Source: Micromonospora rubida (GTDB lineage: Bacteria > Actinomycetota > Actinomycetes > Mycobacteriales > Micromonosporaceae). From it: 64,000 nucleotides of DNA. The stretch spans positions 1,058,707-1,122,706 of the forward strand of contig NZ_JAAALO010000002.1 of assembly GCF_009908295.1 (NCBI RefSeq), in the 5' to 3' direction. Of this stretch, positions 33,188 to 42,273 are shown piece after piece. Positions within the stretch are counted from its first letter, which is position 1. Each line of letters starts with the position of its first letter. Made by a program: the position numbers and the translations under genes. The notes beneath the pieces are model-generated. The model had not been told where the DNA came from. It ran no database searches and saw only the letters and a program-made list of their open reading frames with translations.

Positions 33188-34999
33188 TCAGCGGACGGTC
33201 AGCGAGCCGACCGCCGGCAGTGGGGCGACCACCGGCGGCAGCCGCTTCGGCTCGCCGCGCGCCGGTGCGGCCCGGCGGGCCAGGTCGCCCTTGGACGCCG
33301 GGGCCCGCTCGGCCGCCGCTGCCTCGGGCAGTTCCACGAACGGCTGGATGTCACCGACGCAGACCTTGCCCTTGGCCGGCAGGGTCCCCCTGATCAGGTA
33401 CGCGTCGATCGCGCCGGTCGCGCACGCCGAGGTGCCGTACGCGGTGTGCCCCCAGCTGTCGCTGCTGAGCAGGCGGCTGTTCGGCAGCAGCGCCGCCGAG
33501 CCGACCGCGCCCTGGTAGTTGGTCGCCGGGTCCCAGTAGTTGCCGACCACCAGCACCGGGGCGCTGGTCCGCCTGGTGAACGGGCCGGGGTAGGCGTCCT
33601 CGTCGCGCACGGTCCAGGTGTTGCGGGCGCACGGCGCGGTGCCCCAGGCCCAGAGCCGGCCGAAGTACGGGGCCCGCTCGTCCTCCCTGGCCGCCAGCGC
33701 CGGCCAGGCACCGGCGTCCTTCGGGTGGTACGCGTCGGTGCAGTCCACCCCGAGAAACGTCTCCAGGCCGTTGTTGTACGGGAAGTCGTACCCGCGGCGC
33801 ATCTGCTGCCCGGCGGTGGCGGCACGCTGGGCGATCGCCGTCCGGGCCTCGGCGCGGCGGGCGGCCGTGGCGGCGGCCGGGTCGGTGAGGACCAGCAGGT
33901 CCGCGGTGATCGCGACGATGTCCTCGTAGCCGGACGGGCTGTAGAGGGCGCTCAGCGCGGCCCCGACGAAGTCGGCGTAGCCGACGGTGAACGTCTCCCC
34001 GGTGTCCGGGTCGTCGATCACCACCGGCTTCTTGCGCAGCCGCTTCGCCGCCAGCTCGAACGAGGCGACCGGGTCGCCGGCCGCGAGCGGGCAGGTCGCC
34101 GTCCCGGCCCTGTCGCAGCGCACCAGGATCTCGCGCAGCGCCGCGTACGCGCCGTCGGCGCTGCGCAGCCGGGTCTCCTGGAGCTGGTTGCGCGCCTTGC
34201 CCTGCCCGACCCAGGCGTTCGGGTTGAGCACGCCGTCGACGACCAGGGCGCGGACCCGGTCGGGGAACATGTTGGCGTAGTACTGACCCAGCGCGGTGCC
34301 GTAGCTGAAGCCGAGGTAGGTCAGCTTCGGGTCGCCGACCGCCCGCCGCAGCACGTCCATGTCCCGGGCCACCTCGGCCGTGGACATCGCCCCGGTCAGC
34401 GGCCTCCCGGTGGTGGAGCAGCCCCTGCCGACCGCCTTCGACGCGGCCACGTACGCCTTCTCCTCGGCCTTCGTCCACGGGAAGGCCACGTTCAGCCCGG
34501 CGTACGCCTTGGTCTGCTCCTTGACCGACGGGAAGCACCGGACGTTCTGGCTGGCCGCGACGCCGCGCGGGTCGACGCCGACGATGTCGAACCGGTCCAG
34601 CAGGTCGTCGCCGAGGAAGTACGGCGCGGCGAGCGCGATGTCCGTCCCGGAGCCGCCGGGGCCACCCGGGTTGACGAAGAGGCTGCCGATCCGGCGCTGC
34701 TGGTCGCGGGCCTTGACCCGCAGCACCGCCACCTCGGTGGTGGCGCCGGTCGGGGCGTCGTAGTCGCGCGGCAGGTCGACGGTGGCGCACTCGGCGTGGC
34801 CGTAGCAGGCGTACCAGTCGAGCTTCGGGGTGGGCACGCGGTCGACCCGACGGGCCTCGACCGGATCGGTCCGGTCCGACGTGACCGGACGCCCCCAGCC
34901 GGTGGTCTGCGGTGCCGCCGAGGCGGGCGCGAGCGCCGTTCCGGCGAGGACGACGCCGGCGAGTCCTGCTGCGGCCAGTGACCGGGATCTCCGTGGCAT
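33188..34999 (-). CDS. Secreted alpha/beta hydrolase, Tap-like tripeptidyl aminopeptidase
   Basis: A 603-residue exported hydrolase: signal peptide (1-28, ending ASA), N-terminal PGGPGGSG oxyanion motif, nucleophile elbow GFSYGTALG, TAP-like C-terminal domain with catalytic Asp in VGNYWDPATNY and His in SWGHTAYG, and a conserved Cys-rich segment. This architecture belongs to the secreted proline/tripeptidyl aminopeptidases of streptomycetes and mycobacteria. It starts at ATG 34999, the first Met before a twin-Arg-containing basic stretch (PRRSRS). Monocistronic, with a strong terminator. Confidence 0.91.
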   Translation of the reverse strand: MPRRSRSLAAAGLAGVVLAGTALAPASAAPQTTGWGRPVTSDRTDPVEARRVDRVPTPKLDWYACYGHAECATVDLPRDYDAPTGATTEVAVLRVKARDQQRRIGSLFVNPGGPGGSGTDIALAAPYFLGDDLLDRFDIVGVDPRGVAASQNVRCFPSVKEQTKAYAGLNVAFPWTKAEEKAYVAASKAVGRGCSTTGRPLTGAMSTAEVARDMDVLRRAVGDPKLTYLGFSYGTALGQYYANMFPDRVRALVVDGVLNPNAWVGQGKARNQLQETRLRSADGAYAALREILVRCDRAGTATCPLAAGDPVASFELAAKRLRKKPVVIDDPDTGETFTVGYADFVGAALSALYSPSGYEDIVAITADLLVLTDPAAATAARRAEARTAIAQRAATAGQQMRRGYDFPYNNGLETFLGVDCTDAYHPKDAGAWPALAAREDERAPYFGRLWAWGTAPCARNTWTVRDEDAYPGPFTRRTSAPVLVVGNYWDPATNYQGAVGSAALLPNSRLLSSDSWGHTAYGTSACATGAIDAYLIRGTLPAKGKVCVGDIQPFVELPEAAAAERAPASKGDLARRAAPARGEPKRLPPVVAPLPAVGSLTVR

Positions 35000-35140
35000 G
35001 CGGTTGCCTTCCGGTGGGGAACAGGACGCGTCGAGCAAACCTCGACCTGCGTCACTCTAGGGACCCGAGCCCGGAACTACCGCCCACGAAAGGCCCAGGA
35101 AAGGGTCATTTCCCCGACTGATGTACGGATCATTCGTGGT

Positions 35141-35169
35141 TGACACACGCGCCGGCTCCGCCATCCTTG
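35141..35169 (+). promoter_or_regulatory. Candidate promoter with consensus -35
   Basis: TTGACA (35141-35146) is followed after 16-17 nt by ATCCTT/CATCCT (35163-35169). Transcription start would fall at about the GTG (35174) of the small membrane protein gene, implying a leaderless mRNA, in line with the absence of a Shine-Dalgarno sequence there. Confidence 0.42.
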
Positions 35170-35173
35170 ACGG

Positions 35174-35527
35174 GTGACCCGATTTCCTCGGCCCGACGCG
35201 CTCGCCGGGGCGGTCGCCGCGTCGGTCGCGGCGCTCGCCCTGCTGGTGACGCTGGCGTGGTGGCGTCCGCGCAGCATCCTGGCGGTGGTGCTCGCCCTGC
35301 TCTGTGTCCTGCTGGTGATGGTCGCCGGGGTGTTGGTGACCGAGGCGCGGCAGCGCCGCGAGGAGGCCCTGAAGCGCACGGGCGACGGGCCGGCGGAGTG
35401 GCCGACGCCGGGGATCGCCGGCCTGGGCGGCGTCGACGCGGACACGCTGGAGGCCCTGGACAGCCGGAGCGCGCTCCGGGCGGTCCAGGAGCGCCGCCGG
35501 CACCCGGGCGGGGTCAGCGACCGGTGA
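35174..35527 (+). CDS. Small membrane protein
   Basis: A 117-residue protein with two adjacent hydrophobic segments (about 10-27 and 32-54) and a charged C-terminal tail ending VQERRRHPGG. GTG 35174 is the first codon after a consensus -35 promoter. Its last 14 bases overlap the 3' end of the convergent kinase gene. No recognised family; a role as kinase partner would be speculative. Confidence 0.68.
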   Translation: MTRFPRPDALAGAVAASVAALALLVTLAWWRPRSILAVVLALLCVLLVMVAGVLVTEARQRREEALKRTGDGPAEWPTPGIAGLGGVDADTLEALDSRSALRAVQERRRHPGGVSDR

Positions 35528-37079
35528 GGGTCGGCTCGTCGAGCCCGTCGACGCCGCGCCCGGCCAGGCAGCGGTACGTGCGGTCGGCGCCCGCCGCCTC
35601 CGGCGGCAGCACCTCCAGGTGCCAGCCGCTGGTGTACTCGATGCCGCTGGCCAGCCGGAACGTCACCGGGTTGCAGACCCGTTTCACGGCCGGGTCGGCG
35701 CTGACCTGGGCGTGTCCCGCGTCGGCCAGGGTGGCGGGCAGTTCGCCGGCGGCGTAGGTCTCCCAGGTGTGCCGGCCGTCGCAGGGCAGCCGGGGGGCCT
35801 CGGCCCGGGTGCCGCGCACCCGCACCGGCCCGAAGCACTCCACCTCGGCGACGCACCGCGCGCCCGTCGGCAGCTCGACGGCCCTCGGCGAACCCGGCAC
35901 GCAGCCCGGCAGCACGCCCCACGGCCCGATCGCCGACGTGGCGGCCGCGCTGGCGACCGGCGTGGGCATCGGGGCGGCCCGGGTGCCGCCGGCCACCCAG
36001 GCACCGGCGCTGGCCGACGCGGCCAGCGCGAGCGCCCCGGCCCCGCCGAGGAACCAGCGTCGCCGCCAGCGCCGGCCGGATGTCGCCGGCACGGTGGGGT
36101 GGTCGTCGTCGACCGGGGGACGCGGGGCGGGTCGACCCGGCTGGCCGGTCCCGTACAGGCCGCCGGAGGTGGACGGGCTGCCGGTGGTCGTGCCGGTCGT
36201 CGGGCCGGACGGGCCGCCGGACACGGGTGCCCCGCTGACCGGCGCGCTGACCGGGTCCAGCGGCAGGGCGGCGAGCAGGCCACGCAGCTCCACCGCGGAC
36301 GGGCGGGCGCCCGGGTCGTTCGCCATGCCCGCCCGGAGCACGTCGAGCAGTTCCTCCGGCGCACCGGGCAGCCCGGGGATCGGCTGGTGGAACATCTCCA
36401 GCACGGTGACCAGGCTGGGGTTGCGCTCGGACTGCCAGCGGGGCGGGCGGCCGTGCATCACGGCGTAGAGGGTGGCACAGAGGGCGTACACGTCGACCGC
36501 GGGCGACGGCGGGCTGTGGTTGAACATCTCCGGCGGCGCGTACGCGGGGGTGAGCACCTCCAGGGTGACCGACGCGTCACGCACCTCGGCCAGCACGGCG
36601 AGCCCGAAGTCGGCCAGCACCGCCGGGTTGAAGTGGGAGTGCAGGATGTTCGCGGGCTTGACGTCGCGGTGCAGCACCCCGTTGGCGTGCGAGTGGGCCA
36701 GCGCGTCGGCGATCTTCACACCGAGGTCGCGGGTCTCCGCCGGGCCCAGCGGCGAGGTGCGCATCCGCTCGGCGTACGACCCGTCGCACAGCTCCATGAT
36801 CAGGTAGGGGTGCCGGTCGACGGTGACCCCGACGTCGAACAGGTCCACCACGTGCGGGTGCGACGACATCCTCCCGGCCGCCCGCGCCTCGCGCAGGAAC
36901 CGGGCCTGGTCCCGGTCGTTGTCGAGGGTGCGGTTCTCCACCTTGACCGCGACCTCGCGCCCGACGGAGATCTGGGTGGCCCGGTACACGGTGGCATAGC
37001 CACCCCGGGCAAATGCCTCTAAATCGGTCAGACCGGGCACGATTGGTAGCCGCAGGGCGCCGGACGGGGTGTCGGTCAC
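35514..37079 (-). CDS. Transmembrane serine/threonine protein kinase (PknB-like)
   Basis: A 521-residue Hanks-type kinase: Gly-rich loop ARGGYATVYRA, ATP-anchoring K46 (VAVKVEN), catalytic loop HRDVKPANI (D139, K141, N144), DFG at D157, and APE-like APPEMF. A Pro/Ser/Thr-rich juxtamembrane segment leads to one helix (about 340-365) and an extracytoplasmic domain of about 150 residues with conserved Cys and Trp but no PASTA repeats. It probably senses an envelope signal. It converges with the small membrane gene, overlapping 14 bp. Confidence 0.91.
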   Translation of the reverse strand: MTDTPSGALRLPIVPGLTDLEAFARGGYATVYRATQISVGREVAVKVENRTLDNDRDQARFLREARAAGRMSSHPHVVDLFDVGVTVDRHPYLIMELCDGSYAERMRTSPLGPAETRDLGVKIADALAHSHANGVLHRDVKPANILHSHFNPAVLADFGLAVLAEVRDASVTLEVLTPAYAPPEMFNHSPPSPAVDVYALCATLYAVMHGRPPRWQSERNPSLVTVLEMFHQPIPGLPGAPEELLDVLRAGMANDPGARPSAVELRGLLAALPLDPVSAPVSGAPVSGGPSGPTTGTTTGSPSTSGGLYGTGQPGRPAPRPPVDDDHPTVPATSGRRWRRRWFLGGAGALALAASASAGAWVAGGTRAAPMPTPVASAAATSAIGPWGVLPGCVPGSPRAVELPTGARCVAEVECFGPVRVRGTRAEAPRLPCDGRHTWETYAAGELPATLADAGHAQVSADPAVKRVCNPVTFRLASGIEYTSGWHLEVLPPEAAGADRTYRCLAGRGVDGLDEPTLTGR

Positions 37080-37108
37080 TGCTCGAAAGTACCCAATGGC
37101 CCGGCCGC

Positions 37109-37588
37109 TCAGCGGTCCGCGCCAGCGGGCGGGACGACAGCGTCCACAGCGCCCGACCGGTCATCGTGCGTGGCCGCCGGTGTCGCGGCCGGCCGGCGGG
37201 CGTCCCAGCGCAGGGCCACGGCGGTGGCCACCGCGCCCAGTCCCTCCCAGAGCGCCACCGTGAAGAACCGGCCCGGCGCGATGTCAGCCAGCACCGCGAT
37301 GGTGAACACGGTGAAGGTGACCAGCCGGAAGAAGACCGTGAACCGGTAGAAGGGCCGCCACTCGGTGGCGGTGGCCAGCAGGTAGTAGACCCCCATGTTG
37401 AACGACGCCATGGAGGACGCCGTCAGGAAGGTGCCCGTGTAGTCACCGGCGGCCCGGCTCTGCGGCACCTCGAAGCCGAGCATCCGTAGCTGGGCCTCCG
37501 GCCAGAGCAGCCCGAGCGCGCCCATCAGCAGCGCCAGGACGCCGAAGACCGCGATCGTCCAGCCGGCACTGGAGCGTGGCAGCCTCAT
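37109..37588 (-). CDS. Hypothetical four-helix membrane protein
   Basis: A 159-residue protein with four hydrophobic helices (about 12-30, 50-75, 80-103 and 105-125). ATG 37588 is preceded by GGGGAGG at 5 nt. It has GFEVPQSRAAGDYTGTFLTASSMASFNMG between helices 1 and 2, typical of a small uncharacterised actinobacterial integral-membrane family. A 20-bp palindrome 54 bp upstream may be its operator. It precedes the kinase gene by 29 bp on the same strand and could be co-transcribed with it. Confidence 0.72.
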   Translation of the reverse strand: MRLPRSSAGWTIAVFGVLALLMGALGLLWPEAQLRMLGFEVPQSRAAGDYTGTFLTASSMASFNMGVYYLLATATEWRPFYRFTVFFRLVTFTVFTIAVLADIAPGRFFTVALWEGLGAVATAVALRWDARRPAATPAATHDDRSGAVDAVVPPAGADR

Positions 37589-37641
37589 CACGTCCTCCCC
37601 AGGGCCCGACACGGTCGCCACAGTGGACCGCCATTCGGAAA

Positions 37642-37661
37642 TGACACCGTAACCGGTGTCA
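37642..37661. promoter_or_regulatory. 20-bp operator-like palindrome
   Basis: TGACACCG-TAAC-CGGTGTCA has perfect 8-bp arms around 4 nt. It lies 54 bp upstream of the minus-strand membrane protein gene (start 37588) in the gap after the cyclase gene. Size and symmetry suit a TetR- or MerR-family dimer. No regulator gene is adjacent. Confidence 0.58.
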
Positions 37662-37756
37662 CCCGCCGTCGCATCGGCGGAACCGGCAGACTAACCGACC
37701 CGCGCGCCGGCCGCCGTTCGGGACGCGACACCGAACGCACCCGACCGGCGCCTCGC

Positions 37757-40700
37757 TCACCCCCGCAGGCGCACCAGCAGCGCGTTCGTGGCTAGCCGCT
37801 CGCTGCGCTGCTCCGTCGCGTACGCCAGCCGGACGGCCTCCTCGGCGCAGGCCAGCGCCTCGACGGGCCGGCCGCAGGCGGCCAGCGCCTCGGCCAGCAC
37901 GCTCGCCGCGACCACCTGACTGCGCACGTCCTCCGCCGGGACGACGACCGCCCGGTGGGCCCAGTCCAGGGCCTGTTCGTGCTGGCCGTGGGCGAGCAGG
38001 GCGGAAGCGTACCGGGCCATGGTCTGACGACGGGAGAACAGCAGCGACGGCGCGTTCGCGGAGGCGGTGGCCACCGGGGCGAGCAGCCCCACTGCGGTGG
38101 CGGAGTCGCCGGCGGCCAGCCGGGCGGTGGCCAGCAGCACCCGGGGGCCCACCTGGGCGGGCGCCTGCGGGTTGTGCGGCTCGACGGCGGTCAGCACCGC
38201 GCGCGCCAAGCGCTCGGCGGTGTCGCAGTCGCCCATGTCCAACGCCACGAAGCCGCGCAGCGTGCCGGCCATCCCGGTGAGCAGCGGGTGCGAGGTTCGT
38301 TCGGCGTACGACATCGCGTCGCCGAGCAGGTCCGCGGCGTGCTCCGGCTCGCCCAGCCCTCGGGCGACCACCCCACGCGCCACCAGGGCGAAGCCCTGCC
38401 CCCAGTCGTCGGAGACCTCGGCGAAGTCCCGGTACGCCCGGCGGGCCGCCCGGTCGGCCTCGGCGATCTCGCCCAGCTCCGCGCCGGCGAACGCCTCGAC
38501 CGCGCGCAGCGTGCCGACCGCCCACGCCTCACCGACCCGCTCGCCGAACGGGAGGAAGACCCGCGCGAGCCGACACGCCTCCCCCAGCCGGCCGGCGAGC
38601 AGCCGGGCGAACGCCGTGGTGCCGCGCAGCCAGGCCCGCCCGTACGGGTCCTTCAGCTCGGCGAAGAGCCGGGCGGCCCGGCCGAGCACCGCATCGGTGC
38701 CGGCGAAGTCGCCCCGGGTGGTGGTCACCCAGGCCAGGTTCTGCAACGACCACGCCTGCCCCCGCCGGTCCTGCGCGGTCAGGCTGACCTGGTACGACCC
38801 CGCGAGCCGACTGCTCGCCTGCCCCAGCCGCCCGGCCACGAAGTCGGCCATGCCGAGCCGGCGCATCGCCGAGGCGCGCAGGGCCGGCAGCTCGCCGGCC
38901 GTGGCCACCTGCAACGCCTCCTGCCAGCAGGCCACCGCCCGGGCCTGGTCGCCCAGGGTCTGGTGGGCCTGGCCGGCGAGCAGCAGGGCGCTGGTCCGGG
39001 CGCCGGCGTCGTCCCCGGCGTTGGCGGCGATCTTCTCCGCGTAGGCGAGCGCGTCGGCCGCCCGGCCGACCTGGAGCAGGGCTCGGGCGTGCGCCACCCG
39101 GTCGGCCGCCGGCACCCCGTCCCGGGCCATCTCGGCGGCGCGCTCGGCGTACTCGACGGCGGCGGACGGCTCCCCGGCCTGCAACGAGCGGCGGGCGGCC
39201 CGGCCCAGCGCGGCCACCCCGAGCGTGGCGACGGCGCGCGCCGACGCGTCCGGGCGCAGCTTCACCGCGTCGGCGAGCGCGGCGGCCCGCTCCACGTGCT
39301 CGGCGACGAACGCGTCCCGGGCGGCGTCGGTGAACCCGCCCGGGGCGGCCGGCCCGCCGGGCCCGCCCGGCACCGCCCAGCGGGCCAGCGCGGCGTGCCG
39401 CTCGGCCAGCTCGGCCTTGCTCACCCCGGAGTACGCGGCCTCCCGCATCAGCGGCGTGGCGAAGGCGAACCCGGTGCGGGTCCGGTGCAGCATCCGGCGT
39501 TGCAGCAGCTCCTCGACGGCCCGGTCGAGTTCCAGGGCGACCACGGCGGCCGGCCGGCCCGCCCGCCCGCCGCGCTGCTCGCGCAGCGCCTCCAGGGCGC
39601 CCGCCGGCACGGTGTCGCCGACCACGGCGGCGTCCCGCAGCACCGACCGGGCGTCCGGCGGCAGCGCGTCGATCCGGGCGGCGAGCACGGCGGCCAGGTC
39701 CCGGGAGAGCAGCCGGCTGCCGAGCGAGCCGGGCGCGAGCCGCCAGCCGGCGTTGGCGGGGGCGGACCGGTCGGCCACGGCGGTCAGCGCGCCCCGCTCC
39801 ATCAGCAGGGTGACCAGCTCGGCGAGGTAGAACGGGTTGCCCTGGGCCGTGATGAGCAGCCGGTCGGCGTCGGGCTGCGGCAGCTTCCCGCCGCCGAGGT
39901 AGCTGGTGAGCAGCCGGGCCGCGTCGGCGCCGCGCAGCGGGGGCAGCGCATGCACCTCGGCGTCCGCCACCCGGGTCAGCGCCCCGGCGGTGCGCACCAG
40001 CTCGGGGCGGCCGAGCAGGAGCACCAGCACCGGGCCGGTGATCCGGGACAGGGTCAGCCCGAGCGCCCGGATGGTCTCGGCGGTGGCGTCGTGCAGGTCG
40101 TCGACGATCACCACCAGGGGCGCCTCGGCGGCCAGGGCGCTGAGCAGGTCCGCCACCGCGTTCGGCACGGCCTCCGCGTCGGCGTGCGGTTGGGCGGAAC
40201 CCCACTCGGCCTGGTCGGTCGGGCTCCCGGCGGGCAGATCGACGTACCCGAGCAGGGCCAGGAGCTGGTCGACGGCGACCGGGGCGACGTCGTCGCGGAG
40301 CCGGCCGAGGCGGTGACCGAGCCGGCGCAGCCGCTCCTCCACGGCCGGCCGGGTCAGCGCGGTGGCCGGGTCGTTGGGCAGGCCGACGGCGGCCCGGACC
40401 AGGTCGGCCAGGGGTGCCAGCCGGCGGCGCTCGCCGAACGCGGCGCAGCGCACCGAGAGCACCCGGGCGCCGGTGTGCGCGGCGTACCGGCCCGCGCCGA
40501 CGTCGTAGCCGGCGGCGAGGCGTTCCACCTCGGCGGAGAAGCGGGACTTGCCGATTCCCGCCTCGGCGGTCATCAGCAGCACCCGGGGCTCGCCCCGGTC
40601 GATCACCTCGGCGAGCCGGCCGGCCACCCGGCCGACCTCGGTCTCCCGGCCGACGAACGGCGCCTCGTCGCCGAGGCCGGACCGGGTGCCCGGCGCGTCG

Positions 40701-41344
40701 AGCAGGCCGAGCAGCTCGTACGCCTCGACCGGCTCGCGCTTGCCCTTGAGCCGCAGCGGGCGCAGCGTCCGCCAGGACGCCACATGCCGGGTCGCGGCGG
40801 AGGTGCGGGCACCCGCGTAGACCGCGCCCACGGCCGCGGCATCGGCCAGCCGGGCGGCGGTGTTCACCGTGTCGCCGATGACCGTGTACTCGATCGCCGC
40901 CTGGATGCCGGCGATCACGCCGCCGGTGTTCAGCCCGACCCGCAGGCCGAGCGGCGCACCGCCGCCCCGCTCGTCGTCGAGCACCCGGCGCACCGCCCGC
41001 TGCATGGACAACGCGGCGCGGACGGCCCGTTCGGCGTCGTCCTCGTGGGCGACCGGTGCGCCGAAGACTGCCATGATCCCGTCGCCGGTCAGCTTGTCGA
41101 CGTGCCCGCCGAAGGTCTTCACCGCCCCGGCGAGGGCGGCGAGCACCCGGTCGGTGACCGCGCCGACCCGCTCCGGGTCGAGGTCCTCCGACCAGGAGGT
41201 GAAGTCGGACAGGTCGCCGAAGAGCACGGTGACCACCCGCCGCTCGGCGGTCGGCAGGGCGGCGGCGGCCGGCAGGGCGACCCCGCAGTTGTGGCAGAAC
41301 CGCGCCCCCGGTACGGCCAGGGTGCCGCAGACCGGGCAGGTCAC
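37757..41344 (-). CDS. Zinc ribbon-adenylate cyclase-AAA ATPase-TPR regulator
   Basis: A 1195-residue protein starting at GTG 41344 (overlapping the MBL gene stop). It has an N-terminal zinc ribbon (C3/C6/C17/C20), a class III nucleotide cyclase domain (about 33-200) with metal-binding D44 and D88 (LTGDGIMAVFGAP), adenine-selecting K84 and IGDTVNTAARL, an AAA/STAND-type ATPase with Walker A TAEAGIGKS and VVIVDDLHDA, then a long TPR array to the C-terminus. Mycobacterial relatives couple cyclase and ATPase halves to regulation. Key cyclase residues look intact, so cAMP synthesis is plausible. No C-terminal LuxR HTH is present. Confidence 0.9.
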   Translation of the reverse strand: MTCPVCGTLAVPGARFCHNCGVALPAAAALPTAERRVVTVLFGDLSDFTSWSEDLDPERVGAVTDRVLAALAGAVKTFGGHVDKLTGDGIMAVFGAPVAHEDDAERAVRAALSMQRAVRRVLDDERGGGAPLGLRVGLNTGGVIAGIQAAIEYTVIGDTVNTAARLADAAAVGAVYAGARTSAATRHVASWRTLRPLRLKGKREPVEAYELLGLLDAPGTRSGLGDEAPFVGRETEVGRVAGRLAEVIDRGEPRVLLMTAEAGIGKSRFSAEVERLAAGYDVGAGRYAAHTGARVLSVRCAAFGERRRLAPLADLVRAAVGLPNDPATALTRPAVEERLRRLGHRLGRLRDDVAPVAVDQLLALLGYVDLPAGSPTDQAEWGSAQPHADAEAVPNAVADLLSALAAEAPLVVIVDDLHDATAETIRALGLTLSRITGPVLVLLLGRPELVRTAGALTRVADAEVHALPPLRGADAARLLTSYLGGGKLPQPDADRLLITAQGNPFYLAELVTLLMERGALTAVADRSAPANAGWRLAPGSLGSRLLSRDLAAVLAARIDALPPDARSVLRDAAVVGDTVPAGALEALREQRGGRAGRPAAVVALELDRAVEELLQRRMLHRTRTGFAFATPLMREAAYSGVSKAELAERHAALARWAVPGGPGGPAAPGGFTDAARDAFVAEHVERAAALADAVKLRPDASARAVATLGVAALGRAARRSLQAGEPSAAVEYAERAAEMARDGVPAADRVAHARALLQVGRAADALAYAEKIAANAGDDAGARTSALLLAGQAHQTLGDQARAVACWQEALQVATAGELPALRASAMRRLGMADFVAGRLGQASSRLAGSYQVSLTAQDRRGQAWSLQNLAWVTTTRGDFAGTDAVLGRAARLFAELKDPYGRAWLRGTTAFARLLAGRLGEACRLARVFLPFGERVGEAWAVGTLRAVEAFAGAELGEIAEADRAARRAYRDFAEVSDDWGQGFALVARGVVARGLGEPEHAADLLGDAMSYAERTSHPLLTGMAGTLRGFVALDMGDCDTAERLARAVLTAVEPHNPQAPAQVGPRVLLATARLAAGDSATAVGLLAPVATASANAPSLLFSRRQTMARYASALLAHGQHEQALDWAHRAVVVPAEDVRSQVVAASVLAEALAACGRPVEALACAEEAVRLAYATEQRSERLATNALLVRLRG

Positions 41345-42153
41345 GGCCGCTCCGCCCCGTCCGGGGTGACCCCCAGGTACTCCAGCTGGGCCCGGACCGA
41401 CCACTCGGCCGCCCACCACAGCGAGCGGTCCACGTCGGCGTACACCCGTGCCACCACCTCGGGCGCGGTGCTGACGCCCTCGTCGACCGCCTGCCGGACC
41501 TGGTCGAGCCGGGCGCGGCGGTGGGCGAGGTAGAACTCGGCCGCGACCCCGCAGTCGGCCAGCGCCGGGCCGTGCCCCGGCAGCACCGGCACCCCCCGGT
41601 ACGTCGACAGCAGCTCCAGGCTGGCCAGGTAGTCCCCGAGGTGCCCGTCCGGGTGGGCGACCACGGTGGTGCCCCGGCCCAGGATGGTGTCGCCGGTGAG
41701 CACCACCCGCTCGCCGTCGTGCTCCACGAGGAAGCAGATCGAGTCGGCGGTGTGGCCCGGCGCGGGGAGCGGCCGGATGACCAGGCCCGCCTGGCCGAGG
41801 TCGCCGCCCGGGTCGAGCGGCGGCCCACCGTGGCTGTGCGCCGGGTCGACGGCCCGCACGGGCACGCCGCCGAGCAGCTCGCGCAGCCGGGGCGAGCCCT
41901 CGGTGTGGTCGGGGTGGCCGTGGGTGATCAGCACGGTGGCGACCGGGCCGTGCGCCGCGATCGCGCTCAGGTGCCCGTCGTCAGCCGGCCCGGGATCCAC
42001 CACGACGGCGGGCTCACCGGGCCCGGCCCGCAGCACCCAGGTATTGGTGCCGTCGAGCGTCATCGGCCCCGGATTCGGCGCGCGCAGCAGCGTCACCCAC
42101 CCGGGCAGCTCGCCCGCCAGCGCCCCCACGGCCGCCGTGATGTGCCCCGTCAT
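41341..42153 (-). CDS. MBL-fold metallo-hydrolase
   Basis: A 270-residue metallo-beta-lactamase-fold protein with metal motif THGHPDHTEG, later APGHTADSI, TGDTILGRG and VLPGHGPALAD: the full two-metal set. It resembles LACTB2/Rv3677c-type hydrolases, possibly acting on RNA or thioesters. ATG 42153. In mycobacteria the orthologous gene is next to the RidA-like and ArsA-like genes, as here. Its stop overlaps the cyclase gene start. Confidence 0.9.
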   Translation of the reverse strand: MTGHITAAVGALAGELPGWVTLLRAPNPGPMTLDGTNTWVLRAGPGEPAVVVDPGPADDGHLSAIAAHGPVATVLITHGHPDHTEGSPRLRELLGGVPVRAVDPAHSHGGPPLDPGGDLGQAGLVIRPLPAPGHTADSICFLVEHDGERVVLTGDTILGRGTTVVAHPDGHLGDYLASLELLSTYRGVPVLPGHGPALADCGVAAEFYLAHRRARLDQVRQAVDEGVSTAPEVVARVYADVDRSLWWAAEWSVRAQLEYLGVTPDGAERP

Positions 42154-42188
42154 GTCAGCGATCGTACGACCCCGCCCGCCGCTCCCCA

Positions 42189-42258
42189 CGATCTTGCACC
42201 TACGGCCCGGGATTTGTGCCTGTTCACGGCTTTGGCCGGGGCCCCGAGTGCATGATCG
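42189..42258. repeat. Imperfect palindrome between MBL and RidA genes
   Basis: CGATCTTGCAC (42189-42199) and GTGCATGATCG (42248-42258) are complementary at 10 of 11 positions, with a GC-rich interior. The position fits a terminator for the RidA transcript (ending 42274) or a dispersed palindrome; it shares the ATCTTG start with the element at 30244. Confidence 0.45.
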
Positions 42259-42273
42259 CGGGGAGGGACAGGG

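Noticed and set aside
37955..41533. A plus-strand frame of almost 1200 codons opposite the cyclase gene
   Set aside because: It is antisense to a gene with complete cyclase, ATPase and TPR motifs; the translation is low-complexity Gly/Arg/His without domains, a usual effect of high GC at third positions.
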